A stretch of 64,000 nucleotides of DNA from NCBI RefSeq assembly GCF_030863805.1, contig NZ_CP132957.1:2046001-2110000 (forward strand). Reading direction: 5' to 3'. A model generated the notes under the pieces. That model was not told the origin of the DNA and ran no database searches. It saw only the letters and a list, made by a program, of their open reading frames with translations. The stretch's first letter is position 1; each line of letters begins with the position of its first letter. The stretch comes from Kineothrix sp. MB12-C1 (lineage in GTDB: Bacteria > Bacillota > Clostridia > Lachnospirales > Lachnospiraceae). The position numbers and the translations under genes were made by a program. Positions 25,619 to 33,286 of this stretch are shown in pieces.

Positions 25619-26725
25619 ATGAAAAAGTCAAAAGTATATTACACAAGTATGAAGACATCGTTCAGCGAGAATCTTCCACAGAAGCTGGAACGGTTAATAA
25701 AAAAGGCAGGAATCGGAGAAATTGATTTTGAAAGAAAGTATGCGGCAATTAAGATTCACTTCGGTGAGCCGGGAAACCTGGCATTCCTCAGACCCAATTA
25801 TGCGGCAGTGGTAGTAAAGGTTGTGAAGGAACTGGGCGGGAAACCATTTTTGACCGATTGCAATACTCTGTATGTGGGCGGACGTAAAAATGCACTCGAT
25901 CATATGGATGCGGCATATCAAAATGGATTTTCTCCATTTTCTACAGGCTGCCATGTTATCATTGCCGATGGATTAAAAGGAACAGATGAAGAATTAGTTC
26001 CTGTAGAGGGCGGCGAATACATAAAAGAAGCTAAAATAGGACGTGCAGTAATGGATGCAGACGTATTCATTTCACTTAATCATTTCAAGGGTCATGAAGC
26101 TACCGGCTTCGGGGGTGCGCTTAAGAATATCGGTATGGGTTGTGGATCCAGAGCAGGTAAGATGGAGATGCACAGTGCAGGTAAGCCTTCTGTTAATCAT
26201 GATCCCTGTATAGGCTGTGGCCGCTGTATCAAGATATGCGCTCATGATGCACCTTCAATTACGAATGGAAAGGCGACGATAGATCACGATAAATGTGTAG
26301 GCTGTGGTCGTTGCATCGGTGTTTGTCCGACGGATGCGATAGTAGCTGCGGGAGATGAATCCAATGATATCTTAAATAGAAAGATTGCAGAATATAGCAA
26401 GGCAGTTCTTTCAGATAGACCTCACTTTCATATCAGTCTGGTAATCGATATATCCCCTAACTGCGACTGTCACTCGGAGAACGATATTCCGATTGTACCC
26501 GATGTAGGAATGTTCGCATCCTTTGACCCGGTCGCTTTGGATCTGGCTTGCGCAGACGCTGTGAACAAGCAGCCGGTTATTGCCGGAAGTCAGTTGGACC
26601 GCATGCCTCACGTTCATCATGATCATTTTATAGATTCTGCTCCGGCCACCAATTGGAAGTCTTCCATAGAACATGCCGTAAAGATAGGTATAGGAAACGC
26701 AGAATATGAAATGATAGAGATATAA
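25619..26725 (+). CDS. DUF362 protein with two 4Fe-4S clusters
   Basis: 368 residues from ATG 25619, which has GGAGG six bases upstream. The N-terminal DUF362 domain (about 1-185; GEPGNLAFLRP, DCNTLY, SLNHFKGHEATGFGGALKNI) is followed by two ferredoxin motifs, CIGCGRCIKIC and CVGCGRCIGVC (about 195-245), and a C-terminal DUF362 part (VPDVGMFASFDPVALDLACAD). Members are cytoplasmic iron-sulfur proteins of unknown reaction, common in anaerobes. It is monocistronic; a composite repeat lies after the stop. Confidence 0.9.
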   Translation: MKKSKVYYTSMKTSFSENLPQKLERLIKKAGIGEIDFERKYAAIKIHFGEPGNLAFLRPNYAAVVVKVVKELGGKPFLTDCNTLYVGGRKNALDHMDAAYQNGFSPFSTGCHVIIADGLKGTDEELVPVEGGEYIKEAKIGRAVMDADVFISLNHFKGHEATGFGGALKNIGMGCGSRAGKMEMHSAGKPSVNHDPCIGCGRCIKICAHDAPSITNGKATIDHDKCVGCGRCIGVCPTDAIVAAGDESNDILNRKIAEYSKAVLSDRPHFHISLVIDISPNCDCHSENDIPIVPDVGMFASFDPVALDLACADAVNKQPVIAGSQLDRMPHVHHDHFIDSAPATNWKSSIEHAVKIGIGNAEYEMIEI

Positions 26726-26748
26726 GTGTTAGAATAAAAGTAATATTA

Positions 26749-26896
26749 TAACTGTTCAGTAGGTCTGCGCATTTGTTGCGCTGACCGTAAGAATGAGTGG
26801 AAAGAATAAGTGAAAATCCCATCACTGAAGGTGATTTTAATGGATTTTCATAAAGCAAATTTTGCTTATGTAACTGTGAGGGGACTGAACAGTTAT
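26749..26896 (+). mobile_element. TAACTG-family composite element (MITE-like), best-preserved copy
   Basis: 148 bases. Ends are TAACTGTTCAGTA and ACTGAACAGTTAT. Order of modules: left end, hairpin GGTCTGCGC / GCGCTGACC, CCGTAAGAATGAGTGG, AAAATCC-ATCAC hairpin with GTGAT and GGATTTT, AAGCAAA-TTTGCTT hairpin, right hairpin GTAACTGT / ACAGTTAT. Flanks GTAATATTA (26740-26748) and ATAATATTA (26897-26905) agree at eight of nine positions, a probable target duplication. No ORF is inside, so it must be moved by an enzyme encoded elsewhere. It ends 19 bases before the BusR-like gene. Confidence 0.8.
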
Positions 26897-26915
26897 ATAA
26901 TATTAGAGGTTTCAT

Positions 26916-27533
26916 ATGAAAATTGACATACCGAAATACCAGCAGATTGCTGCAGATATTGCAACAAAGATTGCATGTGGTGATTATGCGGAGGGCGAAA
27001 AGATATATGTCCGCTCCGCATTAGCCAGCCAATATGGGGTTTCCTCTGAGACGGCAAGGCGTGCAGTATACGTTTTATCCGATATGAAAATTGTGGAAAT
27101 CACAAAAGGCAGCGGCGTTCTTATAAAATCCAGGAAGCTGGCTGTAGATTTCATTAATAAATTCGATTCAGTCAGTCAGATGAGTGAATTGAAAAAACAT
27201 ATTTTGAATAATATAGAGCAGCAAATTACCCAGAGTGCCGAACTAAAAACGATGGTATCTGAATTAATGTACAAGACAGAAAGATTCCGTGTTGTTAATC
27301 CATTTTCACCTTTTGAAATTTCGATTACACAAGAGGCATCTTATATTGGACAGAATCTTTCAGAAAGTAACTTCTGGCACAATACGACAGCTACCATTAT
27401 AGCAATTCGGCGCGGAGAAGAGATTATTATATCACCTGGACCGTATGCGGTAATCTCACTGGGAGACATACTCTATTATGTAGGTGATGAAAATTGCCAT
27501 GAGAGAGTGAGAAGTTTCTTGTATTCAAAATAA
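26916..27533 (+). CDS. BusR-like GntR/RCK_C regulator of osmolyte uptake
   Basis: 205 residues. A GntR-type winged helix (about 1-72; KIACGDYAEGEKIYVRSALA ... VSSETARRAVYVLSDMKIV), a helical connector (about 80-125), and a C-terminal RCK_C/TrkA-C domain (about 130-205). BusR of lactic acid bacteria has this layout, binds c-di-AMP through RCK_C and represses the betaine importer genes. The opuA-type genes follow after a terminator and a fresh promoter, which fits. That this copy also senses c-di-AMP is inference. Start ATG is preceded by AGAGG. Confidence 0.85.
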   Translation: MKIDIPKYQQIAADIATKIACGDYAEGEKIYVRSALASQYGVSSETARRAVYVLSDMKIVEITKGSGVLIKSRKLAVDFINKFDSVSQMSELKKHILNNIEQQITQSAELKTMVSELMYKTERFRVVNPFSPFEISITQEASYIGQNLSESNFWHNTTATIIAIRRGEEIIISPGPYAVISLGDILYYVGDENCHERVRSFLYSK

Positions 27534-27549
27534 ATAATTTAATAAGATA

Positions 27550-27600
27550 AAGGCTGTTGTTTTGCGACCAATTTGGGACATAAAGCAACAGTCTTTTGTT
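27550..27600 (+). terminator. Rho-independent terminator
   Basis: AAAGGCTGTTG and CAACAGTCTTT make an 11-pair stem, followed by TTTTGTTTTG. It separates the regulator gene from the betaine operon. Confidence 0.7.
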
Positions 27601-27611
27601 TTGTTCCAAAT

Positions 27612-27640
27612 TTGACATACAATTTTATCTGTGTTAGCAT
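27612..27640 (+). promoter_or_regulatory. Promoter of the betaine transporter operon
   Basis: TTGACA, 17 bases, TAGCAT. Two similar strings, CCAATTTGGGACATA (27568-27582) and CCAAATTTGACATA (27606-27619), lie 38 bases apart, the second overlapping the -35 box; they are candidate binding sites for the BusR-like protein. Binding is inference. Confidence 0.55.
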
Positions 27641-27698
27641 ACAAAGAGACAACCTGAATATATTATAGTGTTGTTACTTTGTAAAAAGGAGGATATAT

Positions 27699-28898
27699 AT
27701 GCCAAAAGTTGAAGTCAAAGGTCTATATAAGATATTTGGATCTTCGCCCAGACAAGTAATTCCCATGTTGGAGGGAGGCATGAACAAAGGTAAGATATTA
27801 AGAAAACACAAGCATAGCGTTGGTGTAAATAATGCATCATTTACAGTGGAGGAGGGGGAAATCTTCGTTGTAATGGGTCTCTCAGGTAGTGGGAAGTCCA
27901 CGCTTATCCGTTGTTTGAACCGTTTAATAGAGCCAACAGCAGGCAGTGTTTTCATTGATGGCCAGGATATTGCCAAGGCATCTGCCGCCCAACTGCGTGA
28001 AGTACGAAGGAAAAAGGTAGCTATGGTTTTCCAGAACTTTGCACTTTTACCGCATAAAACGGTACTGGAGAATGTAGCATTTGGATTGGAAATACAGGAT
28101 GTGGCATCGGAAGTACGAAAGAAAAAGGCGCAGGAGATGCTGGAGATCGTAGGATTAAAGGGCTATGATAATGCAATGCCAAAGGAATTGTCGGGCGGTA
28201 TGCAGCAAAGAGTAGGTCTTGCAAGAGCCCTTGCTATAGAAGCGGATATTCTTCTGATGGATGAGGCATTTAGTGCTCTGGATCCGTTGATTCGTAAGGA
28301 TATGCAAAATGAGCTCCTGTCTTTGCAGGGAAAAATGAAAAAGACAATAATATTCATTACACACGATTTGGATGAAGCTCTGAAAATTGGTGATAGAATT
28401 GCAATTATGAAAGACGGAAATATCGTTCAGATCGGTGCTGCTGAAGAAATTCTTCAAAATCCTGCTGATGATTATGTCCGTAAGTTCACGCAAGATGTAA
28501 ACCGCGCAAAAATTATTACAGCTTCTGCAATTATGCGTAACGCGGAAGCACTCGTTCTTGAAAAATCTGGAATCCGCACGGCTGCCCGTAGAATGAAAGA
28601 CTTAGGTATCTCTAGTCTTTTCGTCACAGATAAAAGTAATGCTTTACTGGGGATTGTTACTATCGATCAGGTATCCTCACTTATGAAAGAAGGTAAAGAA
28701 GAACTGGAATCTATTATTCACACTAATATTGAAACGGTAAGCCTCGAATCATCAATTGATGAAATTATCCCATTATTTTTGCATTCAAGTTATCCTATTG
28801 CTGTAGTGGATGAGGATAAGAAATTAAAAGGAATTATTGTGAAGTCTGCCGTTCTTGTCGGGATTGCCGGAGAAGGGAGGGAAGACTATGCCGTTTAA
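27699..28898 (+). CDS. opuAA: Glycine betaine ABC transporter, ATP-binding protein
   Basis: 399 residues. ABC domain with GLSGSGKST (Walker A), LSGGMQQRVG (signature), LLMDEAFSALDP (Walker B) and FITHD (switch), preceded by the about 40-residue extension usual for OpuAA/ProV. Two CBS domains follow (about 265-395), the ionic-strength or c-di-AMP sensing part of OpuA systems. It drives uptake of betaine or related compatible solutes under osmotic stress. The AAGGAGG before ATG is strong; the gene overlaps the permease gene by 11 bases. Confidence 0.92.
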   Translation: MPKVEVKGLYKIFGSSPRQVIPMLEGGMNKGKILRKHKHSVGVNNASFTVEEGEIFVVMGLSGSGKSTLIRCLNRLIEPTAGSVFIDGQDIAKASAAQLREVRRKKVAMVFQNFALLPHKTVLENVAFGLEIQDVASEVRKKKAQEMLEIVGLKGYDNAMPKELSGGMQQRVGLARALAIEADILLMDEAFSALDPLIRKDMQNELLSLQGKMKKTIIFITHDLDEALKIGDRIAIMKDGNIVQIGAAEEILQNPADDYVRKFTQDVNRAKIITASAIMRNAEALVLEKSGIRTAARRMKDLGISSLFVTDKSNALLGIVTIDQVSSLMKEGKEELESIIHTNIETVSLESSIDEIIPLFLHSSYPIAVVDEDKKLKGIIVKSAVLVGIAGEGREDYAV

Positions 28899-29775
28899 TG
28901 GAAAAATCCCTATAGGGGACTTTGTAGAAAAAGGTATTGATTGGATGACTAAGAATTTCAGTGGTTTCTTTGCAGCAATTAAGGAAGCTCTTTCTGGAAT
29001 TATTGATGGCACAAGCTGGCTCCTTTCAGCTATTCCGGTCGTTGTTTTCATAATTATAGTCGCCTTTTTGGCATGGTGGATCGCCGGAAAAGGACTTGCG
29101 ATTTTCACCGGAATTGGTCTCTTTCTCATTGCTAATTTAAATCTTTGGGATAAAACGATGCAGACACTCGCTTTAGTAAGTGCTTCTACGTTGATAGCGT
29201 TAGTAGTAGGTCTGCCTCTGGGTATTGTAATGTCAAAGAGCGATACGGCAAATAAGATTATACGGCCGATATTGGATTTTATGCAGACAATGCCAGCCTT
29301 TGTATATCTGATTCCTGCTGTGTACTTTTTCGATTTGGGAACAGTACCTGGTGCAGTGGCCACGATTATCTTCGCCATGCCGCCTATTGTACGCTTGACA
29401 AATCTTGGAATACGCCAAGTGCCTGCGGATGTAGTAGAGGCAGCAAGATCCTTTGGTTCAACCCCGTCACAATTGCTTTTTAAAGTACGAATTCCCCTTG
29501 CGATTCCTACGATTATGGCAGGACTGAACCAAACGATTATGCTATCTCTTTCCATGGTAGTTATCTCTGCTATGATTGGGGCTGACGGCCTTGGAAAAAC
29601 TGTTTATGAAGGCATTACACAGATGAATATCGGAAAAGGATTCGAGGGAGGACTTGCAGTAGTTATTATGGCGATGCTGCTTGACCGTATGACACAATGC
29701 CTCGGTTCAGCTTCTCAAAAGTCGGGGAAAGCATTTGTTAAAAGAATATTAAGCGAACGTTCTAATCATAAATAA
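28888..29775 (+). CDS. opuAB: Glycine betaine ABC transporter, permease
   Basis: 295 residues from ATG 28888, after GGGAGGG. Hydrophobic throughout, with about seven membrane segments; the LDFMQTMPAFVYLIPAVYFF block, RLTNLGIRQVP and the EAARSFGSTPSQLLFKVRIPLA coupling loop are those of ProW/OpuAB. Here binding protein and permease are separate, unlike fused OpuABC forms. It overlaps the ATPase gene by 11 bases. Confidence 0.92.
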   Translation: MPFNGKIPIGDFVEKGIDWMTKNFSGFFAAIKEALSGIIDGTSWLLSAIPVVVFIIIVAFLAWWIAGKGLAIFTGIGLFLIANLNLWDKTMQTLALVSASTLIALVVGLPLGIVMSKSDTANKIIRPILDFMQTMPAFVYLIPAVYFFDLGTVPGAVATIIFAMPPIVRLTNLGIRQVPADVVEAARSFGSTPSQLLFKVRIPLAIPTIMAGLNQTIMLSLSMVVISAMIGADGLGKTVYEGITQMNIGKGFEGGLAVVIMAMLLDRMTQCLGSASQKSGKAFVKRILSERSNHK

Positions 29776-29779
29776 AATG

Positions 29780-29805
29780 TAACTGTAAGGATACCGAACT
29801 GTTAC
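29780..29805 (+). repeat. TAACTG-family solo hairpin with perfect 9-base duplication
   Basis: TAACTGTAAGG ... ACCGAACTGTTAC, 26 bases, lies exactly between two copies of AATAAAATG (29771-29779 and 29806-29814). It sits in the 57-base gap between the permease and binding-protein genes of the betaine operon. Confidence 0.8.
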
Positions 29806-29832
29806 AATAAAATGAGAAAATAGGAGGAAGTT

Positions 29833-30705
29833 ATGTTTAAAAAAATAATTGGAGCAATAATAGCAGTATCATTGACGGCAATAACTCTTATAGGTTGCGG
29901 TAATAATGAAGATGCCGGCTCGAAAGGCACTGTTAAGCTGGCTTATGTCAATTGGGCAGAAGGGATAGCGATGACGAACCTTGCAGCAGCAGTGTTGGAG
30001 GATAAAATGGGATATAAAGTAGATCTGACTATGGCAGATGCTGCACCCGTATTCGCTTCTGTTGCCAGCGGAAATACCGATGCCTTTCTGGACGTATGGC
30101 TTCCCATAACCCATGAAAGTTATCTTGAAAAATATGGTGATGATATAGTAGATCTGGGTATTGTCTATGAAAATGCACTTCTGGGGCTAATCGTCCCCTC
30201 TTATGTTGAAATTGACAGCATAGAAGAACTCAATGAGAATAAGGATATCTTCGAAGGTGAAATTGTAGGAATTGATGCGGGGGCCGGCTTGATGGTGGCA
30301 GCGGAAAAAGCACTGGAAGAGTATGAACTCGATTATAAGCTTCTGACGGGCAGCGGACCGACTATGACAGCAGCCTTGGGAAAAGCAATTGATGCAAATA
30401 ACCCTATCGTAGTGACCGGCTGGGCACCTCACTGGAAGTTCGCAAAATGGGATTTGAAGGTTCTGGAAGATCCTAAGGGAGTATTTGGTGAGGTTGAGAA
30501 TATTTATAAATATTCCAGAAAAGGCTTGGAAGAAGACATGCCGGAAGTCGTAGAATTTATCAAGAACTTTAAAATGTCAGAAGGCGAATTAGGCGATTTG
30601 ATGGGAGAGATTGAAGAGTACGACGGTGAGCCGCTGGATGCAGCCCGTAATTGGATGAATAACAATGAAGAGCTTATTAATAGTTGGATTACAGTTCAGC
30701 CTTAG
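29833..30705 (+). CDS. opuAC: Glycine betaine-binding lipoprotein
   Basis: 290 residues. Signal peptide with lipobox LIGC (Cys 22), then an OpuAC/ProX-type binding domain (KLAYVNWAEGIAMTNLAAAV ... DVWLPITHE ... VVTGWAPHWKF) with several Trp residues suited to cation-pi binding of quaternary amines. It delivers betaine to the OpuAA/OpuAB complex encoded just upstream. GGAGG precedes ATG. The last codons and downstream bases (30690-30718) vaguely resemble a repeat-family hairpin, without a target duplication. Confidence 0.9.
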   Translation: MFKKIIGAIIAVSLTAITLIGCGNNEDAGSKGTVKLAYVNWAEGIAMTNLAAAVLEDKMGYKVDLTMADAAPVFASVASGNTDAFLDVWLPITHESYLEKYGDDIVDLGIVYENALLGLIVPSYVEIDSIEELNENKDIFEGEIVGIDAGAGLMVAAEKALEEYELDYKLLTGSGPTMTAALGKAIDANNPIVVTGWAPHWKFAKWDLKVLEDPKGVFGEVENIYKYSRKGLEEDMPEVVEFIKNFKMSEGELGDLMGEIEEYDGEPLDAARNWMNNNEELINSWITVQP

Positions 30706-30779
30706 GTTAAACTGTAACCTATATGCACACAAAATGCGATAAAACTATATTTTGGTACTTGCAGTACTCACAAAATTTA

Positions 30780-30815
30780 GGGCGAAGAATCTTTTATGAT
30801 TCTTCGCCCAGAGTT
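30780..30815. terminator. Strong terminator between convergent genes
   Basis: GGGCGAAGAATC and GATTCTTCGCCC form a perfect 12-pair stem with a six-base loop between the betaine operon (+) and murG (-). T runs on either side are weak. Confidence 0.75.
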
Positions 30816-30830
30816 TTCATTAGGAAGCTC

Positions 30831-31901
30831 TTAAGAGTGGCGGGTAGCTTCAATTAAATCTGTAATCGTGCGGATGGAGTTAAGCTGGCTGCTCTTACTC
30901 ATCGCATCGCTATATGTCTGTCTTGTAAAATAAAGTTCGTGTATTCTTTCTACTAATAGATTTTCCGTTAAATAATCTTCGTCGATAACAAGACTGAAAC
31001 CTTGAGATTCGAAAGACTTCGCATTTAAAATCTGATCACCCCGGCTACTGTGAGCGGAAAGAGGAATGAGAAGGTTTGGCTTTTTTAAAGCCAAGAGTTC
31101 GCAGATAGAATTAGCACCTGCTCTCGATACGACCACATCTGCCATTGCGAAGATATCCTTAAGTTCTGATTTCACATATTCAAATTGCTTATAGCCTTGA
31201 ATATTCAACATTAGATTATCGACCTTATCCTTGCCACAGATATGAACCACTTGAAAGTCCTGTAAAAGCTTAGGAAGGGCATCGCGTACCGTTTTATTGA
31301 TTGCCTCTGCTCCGAGGCTGCCTCCAATTACCATTATGACAGGCTTATTCGCAGTAAATTTACATATATCATAGGCTGCAATACGATTGCCTCTGGCAAG
31401 CTCTTCCCGTATTGGAGAGCCGGTGAGTACCGCTTTTCCTTCCGGAAGCATTTGAATGGTCTCCGGAAAGTTACAGCATATTTTATCCGCAACAGGAATG
31501 CAGAGCTTATTGGCAAGTCCCGGTGTCATATCCGATTCATGAATAATGCAAGGAATGTCGAGGGAGGCGGCAGCCCGAACGACGGGAACACTAACGAATC
31601 CGCCTTTGGAGAAAACAATATCGGGTGCAATATCTTTTAGATATTTTTTAGCCTCTGAGTAGCCCTTCATAACGCGGAAAGGATCGGTAAAGTTCTTGGG
31701 GTCGAAATATCGACGGAACTTACCGGTAGCTATCCCGAAGTACGGAATATCAAAATCTTCAATTAATTTCTTCTCTATACCTTCGTATGAACCTATATAA
31801 TATATTTCATAATCCAGCTCCCGGAGTCTCGGGATTAACGCAATATTAGGAGTTACATGTCCGGCTGTTCCTCCACCGGTAAGTACGATTCTTTTTGCCA
31901 T
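30831..31901 (-). CDS. murG: UDP-GlcNAc:MurNAc-(pentapeptide)-PP-undecaprenol GlcNAc transferase
   Basis: 356 residues, normal MurG length. N-terminal glycine-rich loop TGGGTAGHVTPN, the HESDMTPGLANK block, GGSLGAEAINK (second glycine loop) and SRAGANSICELLALKKPNLLIP, the donor-binding region. It makes lipid II at the inner face of the membrane. Here it stands alone rather than in the dcw cluster, which happens in Lachnospiraceae and may mean a second copy exists elsewhere. Confidence 0.93.
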   Translation of the reverse strand: MAKRIVLTGGGTAGHVTPNIALIPRLRELDYEIYYIGSYEGIEKKLIEDFDIPYFGIATGKFRRYFDPKNFTDPFRVMKGYSEAKKYLKDIAPDIVFSKGGFVSVPVVRAAASLDIPCIIHESDMTPGLANKLCIPVADKICCNFPETIQMLPEGKAVLTGSPIREELARGNRIAAYDICKFTANKPVIMVIGGSLGAEAINKTVRDALPKLLQDFQVVHICGKDKVDNLMLNIQGYKQFEYVKSELKDIFAMADVVVSRAGANSICELLALKKPNLLIPLSAHSSRGDQILNAKSFESQGFSLVIDEDYLTENLLVERIHELYFTRQTYSDAMSKSSQLNSIRTITDLIEATRHS

Positions 31902-31935
31902 TGATAAAATGCCTCCCGACTTAATTACTCAGTTC

Positions 31936-32036
31936 GTAACAGTTCGATCCTCTCACCGTCACAAATGTGACTGTTCAGTATCCTCACTGTCACATGGAAA
32001 ATCCGTTAAAATCACCTTTGATGATGTTCACTTATT
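31936..32036 (-). repeat. TAACTG-family repeat: middle module plus two tandem right hairpins
   Basis: On the minus strand the middle module (AATAAGTGAACATC, AAAGGTGATTTTAACGG) is followed by hairpin GTGACAGT / ACAGTCAC (31967-31993) and a second hairpin GTGACGGT / ACTGTTAC (31936-31962). The first shows G:C where others have A:T at the third pair. The TSCPD gene's last codons AAT AAG TGA lie within the element's own sequence. Confidence 0.65.
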
Positions 32037-32273
32037 ACTTATCATGGCTGTAAGTGCGTTTGCAAGTTGATCTGGGCAGGAGGTTACCCTATGGCCGCAG
32101 GTGATTCCCTGTAACCGTTCGATAGCATCCTGTGCCTTCATTCCTTCTACTAGCTTGGAGATTCCCTGTAAATTACCGTTGCATCCGCCTGTAAAGGAAA
32201 CGGATTGTATAATGTCATCACTTAGTTCAACATCTATGGATGAGGGGCATACGCCCTTTGGCTGATATTTCAT
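32028..32273 (-). CDS. TSCPD domain-containing protein
   Basis: 81 residues: MKYQPKGVCPSSIDVELSDD ... GGCNGNLQGISKLVEG ... ITCGHRVTSCPDQLANAL. Four cysteines and the TSCPD-type signature (GVCPSSID, GGCNGN, SCPDQLA) match the small stand-alone TIGR03905-type family, related to the C-terminus of vitamin B12-dependent ribonucleotide reductases. Function unknown; metal binding is plausible. The final Asn-Lys-stop comes from a repeat element that runs into the gene's end. Confidence 0.8.
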   Translation of the reverse strand: MKYQPKGVCPSSIDVELSDDIIQSVSFTGGCNGNLQGISKLVEGMKAQDAIERLQGITCGHRVTSCPDQLANALTAMISNK

Positions 32274-32497
32274 CTTAAGTAACCATGCCTTTCGTAAACA
32301 TATGAAACAATTATAGCAGAGAAGAAACTAATTTTCCAGTGGTTTCCTTCACGTGTCGAAATTCGCAATGCCTTACACCGTACATTCTATTGAGATGCGA
32401 CAGGGTTTTGTTTATAATATTTGAATTAATAGTTATAATTAATACTTAGTTTCTAAGACGAGGTTATTGTATTCAAGTTAGGAAAGGGAGGCAGTTC

Positions 32498-33268
32498 ATG
32501 TTTGAGGTCTTTTTGGAGAATAAACTTCTCAGCGGTGCTTTTTTTCTATTGCTGCTATTGAGCATTCTATGCCAGGTCATGGCAGGAGTGATATACCGAA
32601 GGATGATAAAAGAGACAGAAAACATGTCTTCTACGGGAAATAAATTACTAAAACAATGTAAGTTAAAGTTCGCCAATTGCTATCAGTTAAATGAAGGTGT
32701 ATCGAATATTCCAGTGTTTGTGGATAAGTTCATGGCGAAGATGTCCTTTATGGGGATATCGTTAACGAGTATTAAACACTTATCCGGTCAGCTTATGCTT
32801 CTGTCAGTTGCTGTTGCAGGCGGCGGTGCTTGCCGAGAGATTATGCACGGGGAAACGGTAGGCAAGGTACTTCCTTATTATATTGTCAGTTTTTTGGGAT
32901 TATATGTATTTTTCTCTATTTCCGGGCTTGTGGATATACAGGGGAAAAGAGAACGGCTGAAAATCAACCTTGTGGACTATCTGGAAAATCATATGGTCAA
33001 TAAGCTGCGCCAATCCGCTATCGACTGGGCTGAGATTACCGGTGGGGATACTATTAAGAAGGAGGACAAGCCTGATAAGCAAGTGAATCGTGATATCTGC
33101 GCCTTACGTGAAGAAATCGGTCTTGCCCCAAGGCGTGGGGAAGCGGAAACAAGCTCAAAAGATGAAACAGAAGAGAGAAAGGAGCGTGTTCCCCAGAAAA
33201 AAACTCCTGCATTTTCTCATAAAGAAAAGCAAGAGCTGGAAGAGCTGCTTCGGGAATTCTTTGTATAG
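32498..33268 (+). CDS. Hypothetical membrane protein
   Basis: 256 residues, not recognised. One hydrophobic segment at the N-terminus (about 9-32), two more near 95-115 and 130-150, and a long charged, probably disordered cytoplasmic tail (about 185-256) ending in a Lys/Glu helix. The layout suggests a membrane protein with cytoplasmic head, as in MotA/TolQ-type or sporulation proteins, but no motif decides. AAAGGGAGG precedes ATG. The ISLre2 copy is inserted 18 bases after its stop codon, so the gene itself is intact. Confidence 0.65.
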   Translation: MFEVFLENKLLSGAFFLLLLLSILCQVMAGVIYRRMIKETENMSSTGNKLLKQCKLKFANCYQLNEGVSNIPVFVDKFMAKMSFMGISLTSIKHLSGQLMLLSVAVAGGGACREIMHGETVGKVLPYYIVSFLGLYVFFSISGLVDIQGKRERLKINLVDYLENHMVNKLRQSAIDWAEITGGDTIKKEDKPDKQVNRDICALREEIGLAPRRGEAETSSKDETEERKERVPQKKTPAFSHKEKQELEELLREFFV

Positions 33269-33286
33269 CGCGGGTCATGTGTGAAT

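Noticed and set aside
30690-30718. Possible repeat-family hairpin at the end of opuAC
   Set aside because: TACAGTTCAG and CTGTAACC arms resemble the family, but flanks do not match and part is coding; left out as a copy.
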